Of a DNA stretch of 63,819 nt, positions 37,925 through 47,412 are shown piece by piece. The stretch is from the NCBI RefSeq assembly GCF_014651955.1, contig NZ_BMXW01000022.1, positions 453-64,271 of the forward strand, given 5' to 3'. This DNA is from Shewanella fodinae. Its GTDB lineage: Bacteria > Pseudomonadota > Gammaproteobacteria > Enterobacterales > Shewanellaceae. Below the pieces are notes generated by a model that was not told the origin of the DNA, did no database searches, and was given only the letters and a program-made list of their open reading frames with translations. Position numbers and translations under genes: made by a program. Position 1 is the first letter of the stretch. Each line of letters opens with the position of its first letter.

Positions 37925-38794
37925 TCAGAATATCAGACCAACACTGAACAGTGCACTGAACATCATGGTCAGCTTGGCGGTTTTCCCCAATAGTGGGTTA
38001 AGTGCGGCACCGGAACCCTGATAGAAATCAGAAGAGAGTTTTCGCGCCATAATCAGCGACAACCCCGCCAGCAATACCGGAAATCCTGGCAGTTGTCCTA
38101 ACAGAAAACCCGCAATAATGAGACCAAAAGGCAGGTACAGCAACGCTTGATACAACACCCGTGCCTGAGCTTCACCAATGCGTACTGCCAGTGTTTTCTT
38201 ACCGGCTTTGGTGTCGGTCATAATGTCGCGAGTATTGTTAACCAGCATGATCGCCGCATTCAACAGCCCAACGGCACAGCCGAGTAACCACGCCGCAGTG
38301 GTGGTATTTCCCGCTTGCAGATAGTAACTTCCCACTACTGCAACGAGACCGAAAAAGACAAATGCGGCCAGCTCACCTAAACCGTGAGAGGCGAGTGGAT
38401 AGGGGCCACCGCTGTAGCCTAATGCCGCTAGCACGGATGCCGCTGCTAAAATTGCAATTGGCCAGCCTCCGTGCCATATGAGGTAGCCACCAACCGTCAG
38501 CGACAACAATAAACACAAGGTCATGGCATTGCGCACTTTATAGGGTGCCAACATGCCACTTTGAGTTACGCGTGTGGGGCCAACTCTTTCTTCAGTATCG
38601 ATCCCATTTTTGAAATCAAAATAGTCGTTCGCCAGATTCACTGCAATTTGCAATAGCAACGCACAAATCATCGATGCCACCGCTACCGTCCAACTGAATT
38701 TCGTCAGTGGCAGTGCCAGCATATTACCAATCAACAAGGGGCCTGCCGCGGCAGGTAGTGTTCGGGGACGTATTGCCAGAAACCAAGGATTCAT
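37925..38794 (-). CDS. menA: 1,4-dihydroxy-2-naphthoate octaprenyltransferase
   Basis: 289-residue UbiA-family prenyltransferase in the inner membrane that attaches the polyprenyl chain in menaquinone synthesis. Seen: about eight hydrophobic segments; the first aspartate-rich motif NLANDYFDFKNGIDT; the second motif NNTRDIMTDTKAGKKTLAVRIG; and the N-terminal AIRPRTLPAAAGPLLIG. Length matches E. coli MenA (308) approximately. Menaquinone is the main carrier for anaerobic respiration in Shewanella-like bacteria. Monocistronic. Confidence 0.95.
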   Translation of the reverse strand: MNPWFLAIRPRTLPAAAGPLLIGNMLALPLTKFSWTVAVASMICALLLQIAVNLANDYFDFKNGIDTEERVGPTRVTQSGMLAPYKVRNAMTLCLLLSLTVGGYLIWHGGWPIAILAAASVLAALGYSGGPYPLASHGLGELAAFVFFGLVAVVGSYYLQAGNTTTAAWLLGCAVGLLNAAIMLVNNTRDIMTDTKAGKKTLAVRIGEAQARVLYQALLYLPFGLIIAGFLLGQLPGFPVLLAGLSLIMARKLSSDFYQGSGAALNPLLGKTAKLTMMFSALFSVGLIF

Positions 38795-39021
38795 GTTTAC
38801 GATTCACATCAACAGACTTACAACTGTTTATAGAATACCAAGAAGCCGCACGAAAGTTAGCACAATCGGATAAATGCATGTAAAAGAGTTTGAATCAGCG
38901 CACATTTGTTGATCAACCTTCCAAGAAAAATATAGCCATAATGGATCAGGGATTGAAGCGAAATAAGTGTAAATAGGCGTTAAATCTATCCAAGCATCGA
39001 TATGCTGAGGAGATTGACATT

Positions 39022-39903
39022 ATGCGTTTCCAGCACAGGATTGCAGTGGTTACGGGCGCAGCTTCAGGATTGGGTCGGGCATTTGCTATTGCGTTGGCAC
39101 AGCGAGGGGCGAGGGTCGTATTGGTCGACAATCAGGATTGTCGGGAAACAGCGGCAGCGATAGCCGCTCTCGGGGCTGACGTTAACTATTGGTATTGTGA
39201 TGTTGCCAATGCGGCGCAGGTTGAAGATGTGTGTCAGCAGATACTGGCGCGGGTTAATAAGGTTGATTTTTTGCTACTGTGCGCCGGTGTTCATCACTCC
39301 TGTCCATTTGAAAAAATATCGCTAAGTGACTGGCGTCGTCAAATTGATGTGGATTTAACTGGCAGTTTCTTATTTTGCCAAGCATTTTGGCCGCTGATGC
39401 GACAACAGATCTTTGGCCGTATCCTGATGCTAACCGGCGCTAGCGGCTTGTTTGGTGATCAGTTTGAAGCGGCATATGCCAGTGCCAAAATGGCCTTGAT
39501 TGGATTGGTGAACAGCCTGAGTTTGGAGGGGCAGGGTTACAATATCTGCGTCAACAGCCTCTGTACTCAGGTATTTAATAGTATCACCGGACATCATATG
39601 GCGGATGATGTGGGCGCAATGTTCTCAATAGAGGCACCCGTGGCGGCGGCGATGTATTTGCTGGGTGAATCTGCACCATCAGGACAACATGTGTTGGCTG
39701 CCGCGGGTAGTATCAGTCGCTTGCGGCTAGCTGAAACCCATCCCGCTTATTTTACTGCAGATGACTGTACACCTGAGCTAGTGGGAAAAACCTGGCCAAA
39801 ACTCAGCAAAGCGCATCCCTTCAGCTTTCAGAAAAGTGGCGAAGAACAGATAGTCAAATGGGCGCGCAATGCCTGTCGTGAGCACGGTGTGCTATTGGAA
39901 TAA
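39022..39903 (+). CDS. Short-chain dehydrogenase/reductase
   Basis: 293-residue SDR. Seen: cofactor motif VTGAASGLGRAFAIAL (residues 10-25), the acidic VDNQD after strand 2 (NAD preference), CAGVHH, the catalytic Ser in LTGASGLFG and Tyr-x-x-x-Lys in YASAKMAL. After the usual 250-residue core there is a 40-residue tail. It resembles the 3-hydroxyacyl-CoA dehydrogenase module of multifunctional enzyme 2 (TGAASGLGRA, GxFGD), so a role in acyl-CoA metabolism is possible; its neighbour is the thioesterase tesB. Substrate not determined. Confidence 0.85.
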   Translation: MRFQHRIAVVTGAASGLGRAFAIALAQRGARVVLVDNQDCRETAAAIAALGADVNYWYCDVANAAQVEDVCQQILARVNKVDFLLLCAGVHHSCPFEKISLSDWRRQIDVDLTGSFLFCQAFWPLMRQQIFGRILMLTGASGLFGDQFEAAYASAKMALIGLVNSLSLEGQGYNICVNSLCTQVFNSITGHHMADDVGAMFSIEAPVAAAMYLLGESAPSGQHVLAAAGSISRLRLAETHPAYFTADDCTPELVGKTWPKLSKAHPFSFQKSGEEQIVKWARNACREHGVLLE

Positions 39904-39977
39904 TCAGCTAATACTGGCATTCGACCATTCCACTGCGGTACTCTCTATCGTTACCTATTCACAATCAATGGGATGAT

Positions 39978-40853
39978 ATGAGCCAGGTATTGGATAATTT
40001 GCTGTCGTTACTGACACTAGAACCGATTGAAATGGGATTATTTCGTGGTCAGAGTCAGGATTTGGGATTCGGACACGTTTTTGGTGGGCAAGTGATGGGG
40101 CAGGCCTTGAGTGCCGCCAGACAAACCGTCCCCCCAGAACGTCAGGCGCATTCGCTGCATTCCTATTTTCTCCGTGCCGGAGATGAAACCCTGCCAATTA
40201 TCTATGATGTTGAAAATATGCGTGATGGTGGCAGTTTTAGTGCCCGGCGAGTCAAAGCCATTCAGAAAGGTCGGCCGATTTTCTACATGACTTGTTCTTT
40301 CCAAGAACCCGAAGAGGGGTTTGATCATCAGTCGTCAATGCCGGAGGTTCCCGGCCCTGATGGCCTAATGAATCAGCAGGAACTGGCGATGACCATGCGG
40401 GAGCGGGTGCCAGCAAAGATTTTGGAGAAGTTTCTTGCCGATTCTCCCATTGAGATGCGCATGGTGAATCCGCTTAATCCAGTGGCTCCAGCTGTCACGG
40501 AACCAACCCGTTACGTGTGGATGCGGGCTAATGGTCGCCTGCCTGCTGATCACTGCATGCACGATTATCTGCTGGCCTATGCCTCAGATTTCAATTTCCT
40601 AGTGACGGCAGTGCAACCTCACGGTGTATCCTTTTTAACGCCTGGGATCAGAATGGCGACTATTGACCATGCCATGTGGTTTCACCGTCCAGTAAACATG
40701 AGCGAGTGGTTGCTTTATGCGGTGGATAGCCCGAATGCCTTTGGTGGCAGGGGGTATGTCCGTGGACAGTTCTTTAATCAGCAGGGGCAGTTGATCGCCT
40801 CGGCTTCGCAGGAAGGACTGATAAGAATGACCAATACCAAGAAGGAAGAATAA
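39978..40853 (+). CDS. tesB: Acyl-CoA thioesterase II
   Basis: 291-residue double-hotdog thioesterase hydrolysing medium- and long-chain acyl-CoA. Seen: [29 protein letters not shown], the catalytic-Asp region [15 protein letters not shown] and the Gln/Thr motif [11 protein letters not shown] at the C terminus, as in E. coli TesB (Asp204, Thr228, Gln278). Length is usual (286). The next gene, a YbaY-like lipoprotein, starts two bases after its stop codon; in E. coli tesB and ybaY are likewise neighbours. Confidence 0.96.
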   Translation: MSQVLDNLLSLLTLEPIEMGLFRGQSQDLGFGHVFGGQVMGQALSAARQTVPPERQAHSLHSYFLRAGDETLPIIYDVENMRDGGSFSARRVKAIQKGRPIFYMTCSFQEPEEGFDHQSSMPEVPGPDGLMNQQELAMTMRERVPAKILEKFLADSPIEMRMVNPLNPVAPAVTEPTRYVWMRANGRLPADHCMHDYLLAYASDFNFLVTAVQPHGVSFLTPGIRMATIDHAMWFHRPVNMSEWLLYAVDSPNAFGGRGYVRGQFFNQQGQLIASASQEGLIRMTNTKKEE

Positions 40854-40855
40854 GC

Positions 40856-41257
40856 ATGCAGGCATTAAAAACATTGCTTATAGCTGCTGGACTGTTATGG
40901 CTGGCGGGTTGTGTCACTGTTGAGCCACCTGCACCAGTGGTGGTTAATGGTGCCGCTTCTTACCGTGAAAAACTCATGTTGCCCGATGGCTGTAATATTA
41001 CTATTGCCATTATTGATCTGGATACACCCGGCGCGATAGTGGCGCAGAAATCCTTTAATATTGCGCGAGTGCCAGTGCCATTCAAGTTTATCCTTCCGGC
41101 AGACTCGGTGGACCATAAAACCAACTATGGGGTGGTAGCGATGATTATGTACCAAGGGCAGGTGATTTTTCAGACCTATGACCGTTACCCGGTGATCAAC
41201 AACGGCCCCAATACCACCGAAGTGATTATGAAAGCGGTGCCACAAAGAAATCAGTAA
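40856..41257 (+). CDS. ybaY: YbaY-like lipoprotein
   Basis: 133 residues. Seen: a signal peptide with lipobox WLAGC, then a conserved region beginning GAASYREKLMLPDGCNITIAIID and a C-terminal part with YQGQVIFQTYDRYPVINNG; this is the YbaY family, of unknown function. RBS AAGGAAG overlaps the end of tesB. Probably in a two-gene operon with tesB. The protein would be anchored to the inner or outer membrane after LspA cleavage. Confidence 0.85.
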   Translation: MQALKTLLIAAGLLWLAGCVTVEPPAPVVVNGAASYREKLMLPDGCNITIAIIDLDTPGAIVAQKSFNIARVPVPFKFILPADSVDHKTNYGVVAMIMYQGQVIFQTYDRYPVINNGPNTTEVIMKAVPQRNQ

Positions 41258-41272
41258 TAGTACTGTGAACAT

Positions 41273-41300
41273 AAAAAAGGCGCTTTTCAGCGCCTTTTTT
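41273..41300. terminator. Bidirectional terminator between ybaY and the chemoreceptor gene
   Basis: AAAAAAGGCGC / GCGCCTTTTTT stem with a TTTTCA loop, between convergent genes. Confidence 0.9.
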
Positions 41301-41307
41301 AGTGGTA

Positions 41308-43314
41308 TTAAACCCTAAATACACCAATTTGCCGCTTCAATGCGGCGGCCACATCTGCCAGATCCTTGGCAGATCTCACAGTGTCATTGGCGCGGCTATC
41401 TCCCTCTTTGGCAAGCTCAGTAATTTCATGCAGATTACGGGTCACTTCATCGGCAACAGCACTCTGCTGCTCAGTGGCACTGGCAATACTGCTAACCGAT
41501 ATTGCCAGCGAAGCAATGCGCTCCGTAATGGCGCTGAGCTGCTGGTTGGCTGCTTCTCCCTGTTCGGCTGAGCTACTGCCTAACTGATGGCTCTGGGTCA
41601 TGCGAGTGGCGGTATCTTTCACTTTGGCCTGCAGTTGGACAATGGTCTGGCTGATCTCAGAAATGGACGCCTGAGTCCGACTGGCAAGCGTACGCACTTC
41701 ATCAGCTACCACCGCAAAACCTCGTCCCTGTTCACCGGCTCTGGCGGCTTCAATGGCGGCGTTAAGTGCTAGCAGATTGGTTTGCTCAGCAATGCCGTTA
41801 ATGACATCGGTGATGGTGTTGATGGCTTCACTTTCCTTAGCAACACCCTCAACGGCCTGCTGACTTAGATCCAATTGCTGTGCCAGTGTATTTAGGCTTT
41901 CAACCACCTGAATTAACTGCTGATGGCCTTCTCTAGAAGCATTGTCCACTTCGGCACTCTGTTCAGCGCTTTGCCCAGCGTGATTAGCCACATCGCGAAT
42001 AGAGGTCGACATCTCTTCTATCGCTGTGGCTATCTGATCCGTCTGGCTCATCAGTGCCTTTGACTCTTCACCGTTGAGTTTGGCAACCTCTTGTGCCTGT
42101 TCGGCCTGATAATCAAGCTTCTGTACCGAATCGAGCAGTTCCGTAATCAATTTGCGTAGGTTCAGCGTCATTTGCCGGGCACTGGCGGTGATGCGACTGA
42201 CCTCATTTTGACTGTGGGCGTCGGTTGTCGGTAAATCAATGCTCAGATCGCCCAGGCCTAAATGTTCCATATGCTGCTGCAACCGTCTCAATGGCTTAAC
42301 GGTATTGATCAGCACTATCGACAACAGTGCTGTAATCGCGATAATGCCGACAAATGACACCACAATATTTATGATTAATAGCGTCTTACTCTCTTCGTTC
42401 AGCTCTTTGACTTTAACTTTACCCACCAGCAACCACTGCCAACCGGGAATATCATCGCTCATGGCGACCATATTGCTGCCATCGTTACTTTGGTACTGTA
42501 CCAGTGCACGGTTATTGACCAACGACTGTAACGGCAGACCATTGAGTTGCGCGGTTGTTGGGACTTCTCCGGGGGCTAAAGTATTATCTGCAACCACTGA
42601 CAAGTCAGATAGTTTGAGCAAGGAGTAACTGCCGCTTTCTTCAACAGTTAATTTTTTAACCGTATTTTGAATTTCAGCCATCGAATCGCTGATGTCAAAA
42701 CCTATGTAAAGAATACCTACAACCGTTCCCTGAGCATCCTTAATCGACCTGTAAACAGTCATATAATCTTTGCCAAACAGCTTGGCGTAACCTTCGTAAT
42801 CTTCTCCTTTGATCAGCTTACTGTAACCAGGGTGATTTTTGCCCAGATAAGTCCCAAGTGCCCTACTGCCATCAGCTTTTTTTAAAGAGGTAGATATACG
42901 CAAAAAGTCATCACCGTCTTTGACAAACACAGTGGCGGTGCCACCTGAAAGTTTGGCAAAACGGTCGACTTTGCTGATGGATGAGTTGACCAGTTCCGAG
43001 TCGTGCATCAGTGTTGGTGTGGCTTTGCCAAGCACGTTAGTGGTTTGCCCTGCTGGTTTGGAAAAAGTGCCGGGGTACATGGAACGAAACACATCAGCGT
43101 TGCGGTGGGCAATCACCAGCAGTGACTGATATTGTAGCTCCAGTAGATCATTGACACTGTGCATCTCTTTGTTCATTGCTGACAACGCTTTGTCTTTCAA
43201 AGCGGTGGCTGCAGTTTTATAGGAGATTGTGCCAACAGCACCTAAAACGAGTACTGTCAGAACAAATGCTAGGATCCCAATCTGTTTTGCTATAGGCCAG
43301 TTGCGATAATTCAT
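41308..43314 (-). CDS. Methyl-accepting chemotaxis protein with periplasmic Cache domain
   Basis: 668-residue receptor feeding the CheA/CheW system. Seen: a transmembrane helix at residues 10-30; a periplasmic Cache-type domain (about 35-300; [30 protein letters not shown]); a second transmembrane helix around 310-335; HAMP; then methylation helices and the hairpin [37 protein letters not shown] tip (shortened here). No C-terminal NWETF-like pentapeptide is present. The ligand is unknown; Cache domains often bind small organic acids or amino acids. A sigma-28 promoter lies 125 bases upstream, tying it to the flagellar regulon. Confidence 0.95.
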   Translation of the reverse strand: MNYRNWPIAKQIGILAFVLTVLVLGAVGTISYKTAATALKDKALSAMNKEMHSVNDLLELQYQSLLVIAHRNADVFRSMYPGTFSKPAGQTTNVLGKATPTLMHDSELVNSSISKVDRFAKLSGGTATVFVKDGDDFLRISTSLKKADGSRALGTYLGKNHPGYSKLIKGEDYEGYAKLFGKDYMTVYRSIKDAQGTVVGILYIGFDISDSMAEIQNTVKKLTVEESGSYSLLKLSDLSVVADNTLAPGEVPTTAQLNGLPLQSLVNNRALVQYQSNDGSNMVAMSDDIPGWQWLLVGKVKVKELNEESKTLLIINIVVSFVGIIAITALLSIVLINTVKPLRRLQQHMEHLGLGDLSIDLPTTDAHSQNEVSRITASARQMTLNLRKLITELLDSVQKLDYQAEQAQEVAKLNGEESKALMSQTDQIATAIEEMSTSIRDVANHAGQSAEQSAEVDNASREGHQQLIQVVESLNTLAQQLDLSQQAVEGVAKESEAINTITDVINGIAEQTNLLALNAAIEAARAGEQGRGFAVVADEVRTLASRTQASISEISQTIVQLQAKVKDTATRMTQSHQLGSSSAEQGEAANQQLSAITERIASLAISVSSIASATEQQSAVADEVTRNLHEITELAKEGDSRANDTVRSAKDLADVAAALKRQIGVFRV

Positions 43315-43682
43315 CTGTCTATCTCTAGTTATTAATAGGTATTACACCCGCCTTAATTTCCCCAATAGTCCTTGCGGAACAGATTAAATTGAAAGCGGGA
43401 GGTTGCTCAGGAACGGATAATCAACGTCATTATAGCCTTTATCGGCAGCCGCTTTGTTTTCTTGGATCAATTAAAGCTTACTTATTGATAACTGATTACT
43501 TTATGAGCATTTGCTAAAAAAGCACAGAAAATAATTAACTATTTATGACATAACAAATGGTTGTGAATACCGTTTTAATTTTGGTGACAATGGCTGGTAG
43601 TATGCGCAGAGCTGTAGATGAGAGATAGGCGTAAGTGCACTAAAGCGCCACTTATTCAGAATCGCGCGATACGAGGTAAATG
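43315..43682. other. Intergenic region with the chemoreceptor promoter
   Basis: Gap of about 368 bases between the divergent chemoreceptor and barrel genes. Apart from the sigma-28 site at 43439-43465 it is AT-rich and I see nothing else. Confidence 0.6.
43439..43465 (-). promoter_or_regulatory. Sigma-28 (FliA) promoter of the chemoreceptor gene
   Basis: Read on the minus strand: CCAAG, 14 bases, then a perfect GCCGATAA -10 box. The spacing equals that of the flgM and flgO sites in this window. It would start a leader of about 115 bases before the receptor ATG. Confidence 0.8.
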
Positions 43683-44552
43683 ATGAAACAAACAGGGAAG
43701 CTGGCCGCGGCGCTAGCATTGGCAATGACGGCCTCAGTGGCGGTGGCAGCGCCACAGACAGAACCGACTTACAGTGTAAGTCTGACCCGAGGTATCAGTG
43801 CTGATACTGACATTGATAATGGTGGTCAACTCGGTAGACAGTCATGGCAATTAGGGGCGCGGGGTAATTGGAAGTTGGCACCCAGTTGGCGTCTTAGCGC
43901 CAATCTTGGTGTTGATTGGCTCGACTGGGACTGGAAAATGCCACAGCAGTACAACCAGCAAGCCCCATTTGATTCCGCCAGACGTTACCACGGTAATCTG
44001 ATGTTTAGTCACCAACTCGGTAATGGTTGGTCTGTGATGGCGGCACCTACGTTGCAATTTGCCTACGCCAATGATGCCTCATTAGCTGACAGTAAGAGCT
44101 ACGGTGTTATGGCTGGCGCTATGCGACATTATGCTAATGGCAACTACTGGGGGGGTGGTGGGGCTTATTTCAACGACATAGGTAAAGCCCGATTTTTACC
44201 TTTAGTCCTATTCAACTGGCAGATCTCCGATAAATGGCGTCTGGGTAACCCTTTGATGCCAGATTTTTCTGGTGGTGCAGGGATTGAACTGGCATATAGT
44301 CTTACACCGGCGCTGCAATGGGGTATTGGCAGCAGCAAAAATACCGAACGGGTGTTAGCGCACGATCAACAAGTAGTGGAACTGTCGGAATGGCGGCTGT
44401 TCAGCCGGGTGGGATGGAATATCACATCTGCCACAGCGTTGAATTTCTATCTGGGCTACAGCATGTCGCCGGATCTGAAAGACGGCGAACATGCAGCAGT
44501 GGATATGGATAATTATGTCAGTGGTGCTCTGCAACTGCGCTATCGTTTTTAG
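43683..44552 (+). CDS. Outer-membrane beta-barrel protein of unknown function
   Basis: 289 residues. Seen: a signal peptide (TGKLAAALALAMTASVAVAA); alternating hydrophobic/polar strands rich in Trp and Tyr, with motifs LGARGNWKL, SWRLSANLG, WGGGGAYF and AALGIGSS; and the terminal Arg-Phe typical of outer-membrane proteins recognised by Bam. I do not recognise the family. GAGG lies six bases before the second of two tandem ATGs, which I use. Divergent from the chemoreceptor gene; no operon partner. Confidence 0.7.
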   Translation: MKQTGKLAAALALAMTASVAVAAPQTEPTYSVSLTRGISADTDIDNGGQLGRQSWQLGARGNWKLAPSWRLSANLGVDWLDWDWKMPQQYNQQAPFDSARRYHGNLMFSHQLGNGWSVMAAPTLQFAYANDASLADSKSYGVMAGAMRHYANGNYWGGGGAYFNDIGKARFLPLVLFNWQISDKWRLGNPLMPDFSGGAGIELAYSLTPALQWGIGSSKNTERVLAHDQQVVELSEWRLFSRVGWNITSATALNFYLGYSMSPDLKDGEHAAVDMDNYVSGALQLRYRF

Positions 44553-44578
44553 CTGAGACTGCAGGTGCTGCCATAAGT

Positions 44579-45127
44579 TTATTGACCGAGCATTTCCCGT
44601 TTCAGGCTCTTCTGGGCTGGTTCATCGCCGAGCCAGATTTTCAGCAGAGCCTCACGGAAGGCTTCGCCAGTAATGGTATCTTTGGCAACCCCATTTTTAT
44701 AAGCGGTCACACCATGTTTTTTATCAGCAACCAATAAAAATTCGTCACCCACCTTTATTTCGTCTTCAAACAATTCAGTAAAATGCTTAATGTCTGCTGC
44801 TATCGGCTGCGTTTGACCATCAGTGGCATCGTCAAATCCTTCTTCAATGGCATTACGCATTTTTTCTGAGGTGATAAGGCCGGAAAGAATTTTCAGGCTG
44901 ACCACCGCCGTTTCTTCATTCAGCACTTCTGCGGTGGTACTGGCTTTGGTTGACAAATACAGACCACCTACATACAGATCCATAAAAAACTTACTACGTA
45001 CGCCAGCACCGTTGAGTTGCAATGGTTGCTGCGTTACCGACAAGGTTTCTGGCACTTCAACACCAGACACTTCCCGTGCTGATGCGGACACAGATAACAA
45101 CAGCAGCAACAAAGATAAAAATTTCAT
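44579..45127 (-). CDS. Exported chalcone isomerase-like protein
   Basis: 182 residues. Seen: a signal peptide (KFLSLLLLLLSVSASA), then VSGVEVPETLSV and LQLNGAGVRSKFFMDLYVGGLYLS, the typical start of the chalcone-isomerase-like (CHI fold) family in bacteria, and GDEFLLVADKKHGVTAYKNG further on. These bacterial proteins lack flavonoid-isomerase activity as far as known and are thought to bind fatty acids or act in the envelope; the function here is unknown. The ATG at 45127 is the start of the signal peptide; the frame runs on upstream. It follows the DUF2947 gene by 17 bases on the same strand. Confidence 0.85.
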   Translation of the reverse strand: MKFLSLLLLLLSVSASAREVSGVEVPETLSVTQQPLQLNGAGVRSKFFMDLYVGGLYLSTKASTTAEVLNEETAVVSLKILSGLITSEKMRNAIEEGFDDATDGQTQPIAADIKHFTELFEDEIKVGDEFLLVADKKHGVTAYKNGVAKDTITGEAFREALLKIWLGDEPAQKSLKREMLGQ

Positions 45128-45144
45128 AGCGTTCCCTGTAAAAA

Positions 45145-45624
45145 TTAACCACGAAGGCCTAGACGATAGTTTCCGTCCTGAGTAAACCAGATAGCTTGCC
45201 GATGTTGAGTGCTGATTAACAGTGGACCATCGTCGCAGAACAAAAAGCACTTCCAGTGACGTTTAAAAACGGCCCAACTGGTCTCAAGGATTTCGTACTT
45301 TTCAATGCAAAAATAGACACGGGTGGCATCGTCCCATGTAATAAATTCAGTGATAGGACGTGGTAACTCCGGGTCATCACTCTCCCATTGAGATTGCCAT
45401 GTGTCTGTATGATGCCAGGTAGAACTGCGTAGCGCCCAGTCACCTTTGGCAAAGTCTTCTGCACAGCTGCTTTTGCTGCTGATCCAGCGATTCCACAACG
45501 CCATCGCACTTTGATTGGTCAATGGCCGAATATCCGCTTTATCCGTATCAGGAACCGGCATTTCGTGATGATTAAAAATCCACTGACGGCGGTATTCAAC
45601 TAGTGGAAGGTAACTGTAAGACAA
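45145..45624 (-). CDS. DUF2947 family protein
   Basis: 159-residue soluble protein rich in Trp, with no signal peptide. Seen: SYLPLVEYRRQWIFNHHEMPVP at the N terminus and the segments WNRWISSKS, DWALRSSTWHHTDTW, ATRVYFCIEKYEILETSW and FLFCDDGPLL in order; this matches the DUF2947 family found in Shewanella and Vibrio, with no assigned function. It precedes the chalcone-isomerase-like gene closely, suggesting a two-gene operon. RBS AGGAG lies a few bases upstream. Confidence 0.82.
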   Translation of the reverse strand: MSYSYLPLVEYRRQWIFNHHEMPVPDTDKADIRPLTNQSAMALWNRWISSKSSCAEDFAKGDWALRSSTWHHTDTWQSQWESDDPELPRPITEFITWDDATRVYFCIEKYEILETSWAVFKRHWKCFLFCDDGPLLISTQHRQAIWFTQDGNYRLGLRG

Positions 45625-45940
45625 GCATTTCTCCTGCTATAGGCGGACGCCGGATTATAACCTTGCTAGCCTGTTTAAACAAAGCGAGCCAGCGTTCATG
45701 CTACTCCTGAGCGTGTACCGAATGTGCAGGGCTATTGGGACCAGAACGCTTGGCATAGCGTCGATTGACCTATCACCAAAATGTAAGGCCATATTATTGA
45801 TGAGATTTCAACACAATGGTGTTTTTTAGCTTATAACCTTGCCAGTTTGTTAAGAATGAACCGTGCGAAAGAACTGCCGTAGGTTAGTAGCTTTGAGTTT
45901 TGTTTTGAAGTCATATGTGGCGGATATATGAGAATGTGAC
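45625..45940. other. Intergenic region with a direct repeat
   Basis: About 316 bases, upstream of DUF2947 and downstream of the tRNA gene. TTATAACCTTGC occurs at 45655-45666 and again at 45831-45842, each followed by related bases (AG, TGTT). No gene is evident. Confidence 0.55.
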
Positions 45941-46016
45941 TGGTCTCCCCACAGGGACTCGAACCCCGATCGGTCGCTTAGGAGGCGGCTGCTCTATCCT
46001 GTTGAGCTATGAGGAG
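45941..46016 (-). tRNA. tRNA-Arg (anticodon CCU)
   Basis: Seventy-three bases plus an encoded CCA (45941-45943). Read on the minus strand: acceptor CTCCTCA / TGGGGAG (one T-G pair), TA, D stem GCTC/GAGC, anticodon loop CTCCTAA with CCT at 34-36, T arm CGGGG-TTCGAGT-CCCTG, discriminator A. It reads AGG codons. The anticodon stem has one C-A mismatch (28-42), otherwise fine. It lies just after flgT on the same strand, with a TATAAT box about ten bases upstream at 46026-46031. Confidence 0.95.
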
Positions 46017-46025
46017 ACGGCAGTG

Positions 46026-46031
46026 ATTATA
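46026..46031 (-). promoter_or_regulatory. -10 box of the tRNA-Arg gene
   Basis: TATAAT on the minus strand, nine bases before the mature 5' end and followed by a GC-rich CACTGCC discriminator, as in stable-RNA promoters. No clear -35 is seen. Confidence 0.55.
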
Positions 46032-46071
46032 CTGGATTTTATTCTCAATAAAAGATTTGAAATCTAACCGC

Positions 46072-47220
46072 TTATTTCTTAAGCGCAATATCGTTAACCT
46101 GGATATTCAGCGCAGCGTTTTCTCCACCAATAAGCGCGGTAGCGGTTGTCTCCGATGTCTGATCAATGGTGATGGTGACCGGTGTGGCAGTTGCCAATGC
46201 ATGTGGTCGATTAAGTTGGTCATTGACGTTGTATTGCAAAGCAATTTTGAACTTATCACCTTTCTGAACGCCATTTTGCCGTCCGATATTGAGAACTACC
46301 CGGCTATTGTCGCGGGCGATGATCTGCGCTAGCAATGGGCGACAGTTTAGCGCTTGATCAATATCGGTGACAGATTGCTTCAATACATCATTGACGCTTT
46401 CACCGTAGGCCGATTGCCAGAATTCGCTGGATGCTGGATTGACCATGGCGGTTTTATCAAATTCCCAGGCAGCGCTGGTGGTATATTCATGTTGCCAGAT
46501 AATTTCACCACTGATCCCATGGTAAAGCGTCAATCTGAGTTGAAATTGGCGCAGGGGATCATGTTGCCATAGTCCTAATGGGGCAGAGGTTGGCGGGGCT
46601 ACGGAGATATCGAGGAGCTCCGGTAGCAACAGATACTGACTGTCTGTCATTTCGCTAATAATAGCAGGAACCCTCAGCCCTGCGGTTGTTAGCGTGGGCA
46701 TATCGACTTGTTTTTCTGCCAGTGCCAGTGGAAAACTAAAAACTGAACTCTGCTTTAGCGTGCTGGCAAGATGCTGCGTTAACACGGATGGCAGTTTTTC
46801 CAGTCTGCCATAGCGTAATTGGCCGCGATCATCCAACACCGCTTGCGGGATGAGTATGGCTGCTTTAAGGCCATCGGTAGGGCATGATTGTGAGTCGTTA
46901 GCCTGTAAATCTATTTTAACGGTCACTATCAGGCGTTCACCATCTTTCCGTTCGTTGAGCAACTCCACCGCTTTGACATTAGCGGCGGCCGACAATTCCA
47001 ACGCTTGCGTGGTCAGATTGCCATTACTGACAAATTGACTGGCCTGAAAATTGCCTCCATTTTGCAGTAATACCAGGCGTATCGCATTTTGTATGGCAGT
47101 TTCGCGGGCCTTAGCTGTATCACCATTGACTATTTTGGCATCACCGGTTGCTTCTACCCATTGCGCTTGACAAGGGATAGCGAGGCCAAGCAATAGCAGT
47201 AAGCAAAACATCTGTTTCAT
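46072..47220 (-). CDS. flgT: Flagellar assembly protein FlgT
   Basis: 382-residue periplasmic protein. In Vibrio FlgT forms the H-ring around the basal body and supports motor torque, and is needed for flagellar stability. Seen: a signal peptide (QMFCLLLLLGLAIPCQA); an N-terminal domain VEATGDAKIVNGDTAKARETAIQNAIR; middle and C-terminal domains ending in GQNGVQKGDKFKI-like and ALIGGENAALNIQVNDI. Length matches FlgT of Vibrio (about 380). The ATG at 47220 opens on the signal peptide, eight bases after GGAA. Divergent from flgO-flgP. Confidence 0.93.
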   Translation of the reverse strand: MKQMFCLLLLLGLAIPCQAQWVEATGDAKIVNGDTAKARETAIQNAIRLVLLQNGGNFQASQFVSNGNLTTQALELSAAANVKAVELLNERKDGERLIVTVKIDLQANDSQSCPTDGLKAAILIPQAVLDDRGQLRYGRLEKLPSVLTQHLASTLKQSSVFSFPLALAEKQVDMPTLTTAGLRVPAIISEMTDSQYLLLPELLDISVAPPTSAPLGLWQHDPLRQFQLRLTLYHGISGEIIWQHEYTTSAAWEFDKTAMVNPASSEFWQSAYGESVNDVLKQSVTDIDQALNCRPLLAQIIARDNSRVVLNIGRQNGVQKGDKFKIALQYNVNDQLNRPHALATATPVTITIDQTSETTATALIGGENAALNIQVNDIALKK

Positions 47221-47326
47221 GGTGACGATTCCTGTATTTGCCAAAAAACCGGCAGAAGGCGTAGAGATTAGCCACTGATATTCAAAATTTATGCCACTGA
47301 ACCATAGTGAAAAGTGGCAAAATTGC

Positions 47327-47353
47327 TTAAGTGTGGGACGGCAATGCCGATAC
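47327..47353 (+). promoter_or_regulatory. Sigma-28 (FliA) promoter of flgO-flgP
   Basis: TTAAG, 14 bases, then GCCGATAC (seven of eight matches). Spacing is identical to the flgM and chemoreceptor sites. The transcript would start near 47360, about 50 bases before flgO. Confidence 0.75.
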
Positions 47354-47412
47354 AGGAGAGAACACAGCGTATTGTTTCCCGGATTTCTGGAAATATTGCT
47401 AATGGAACCGAT

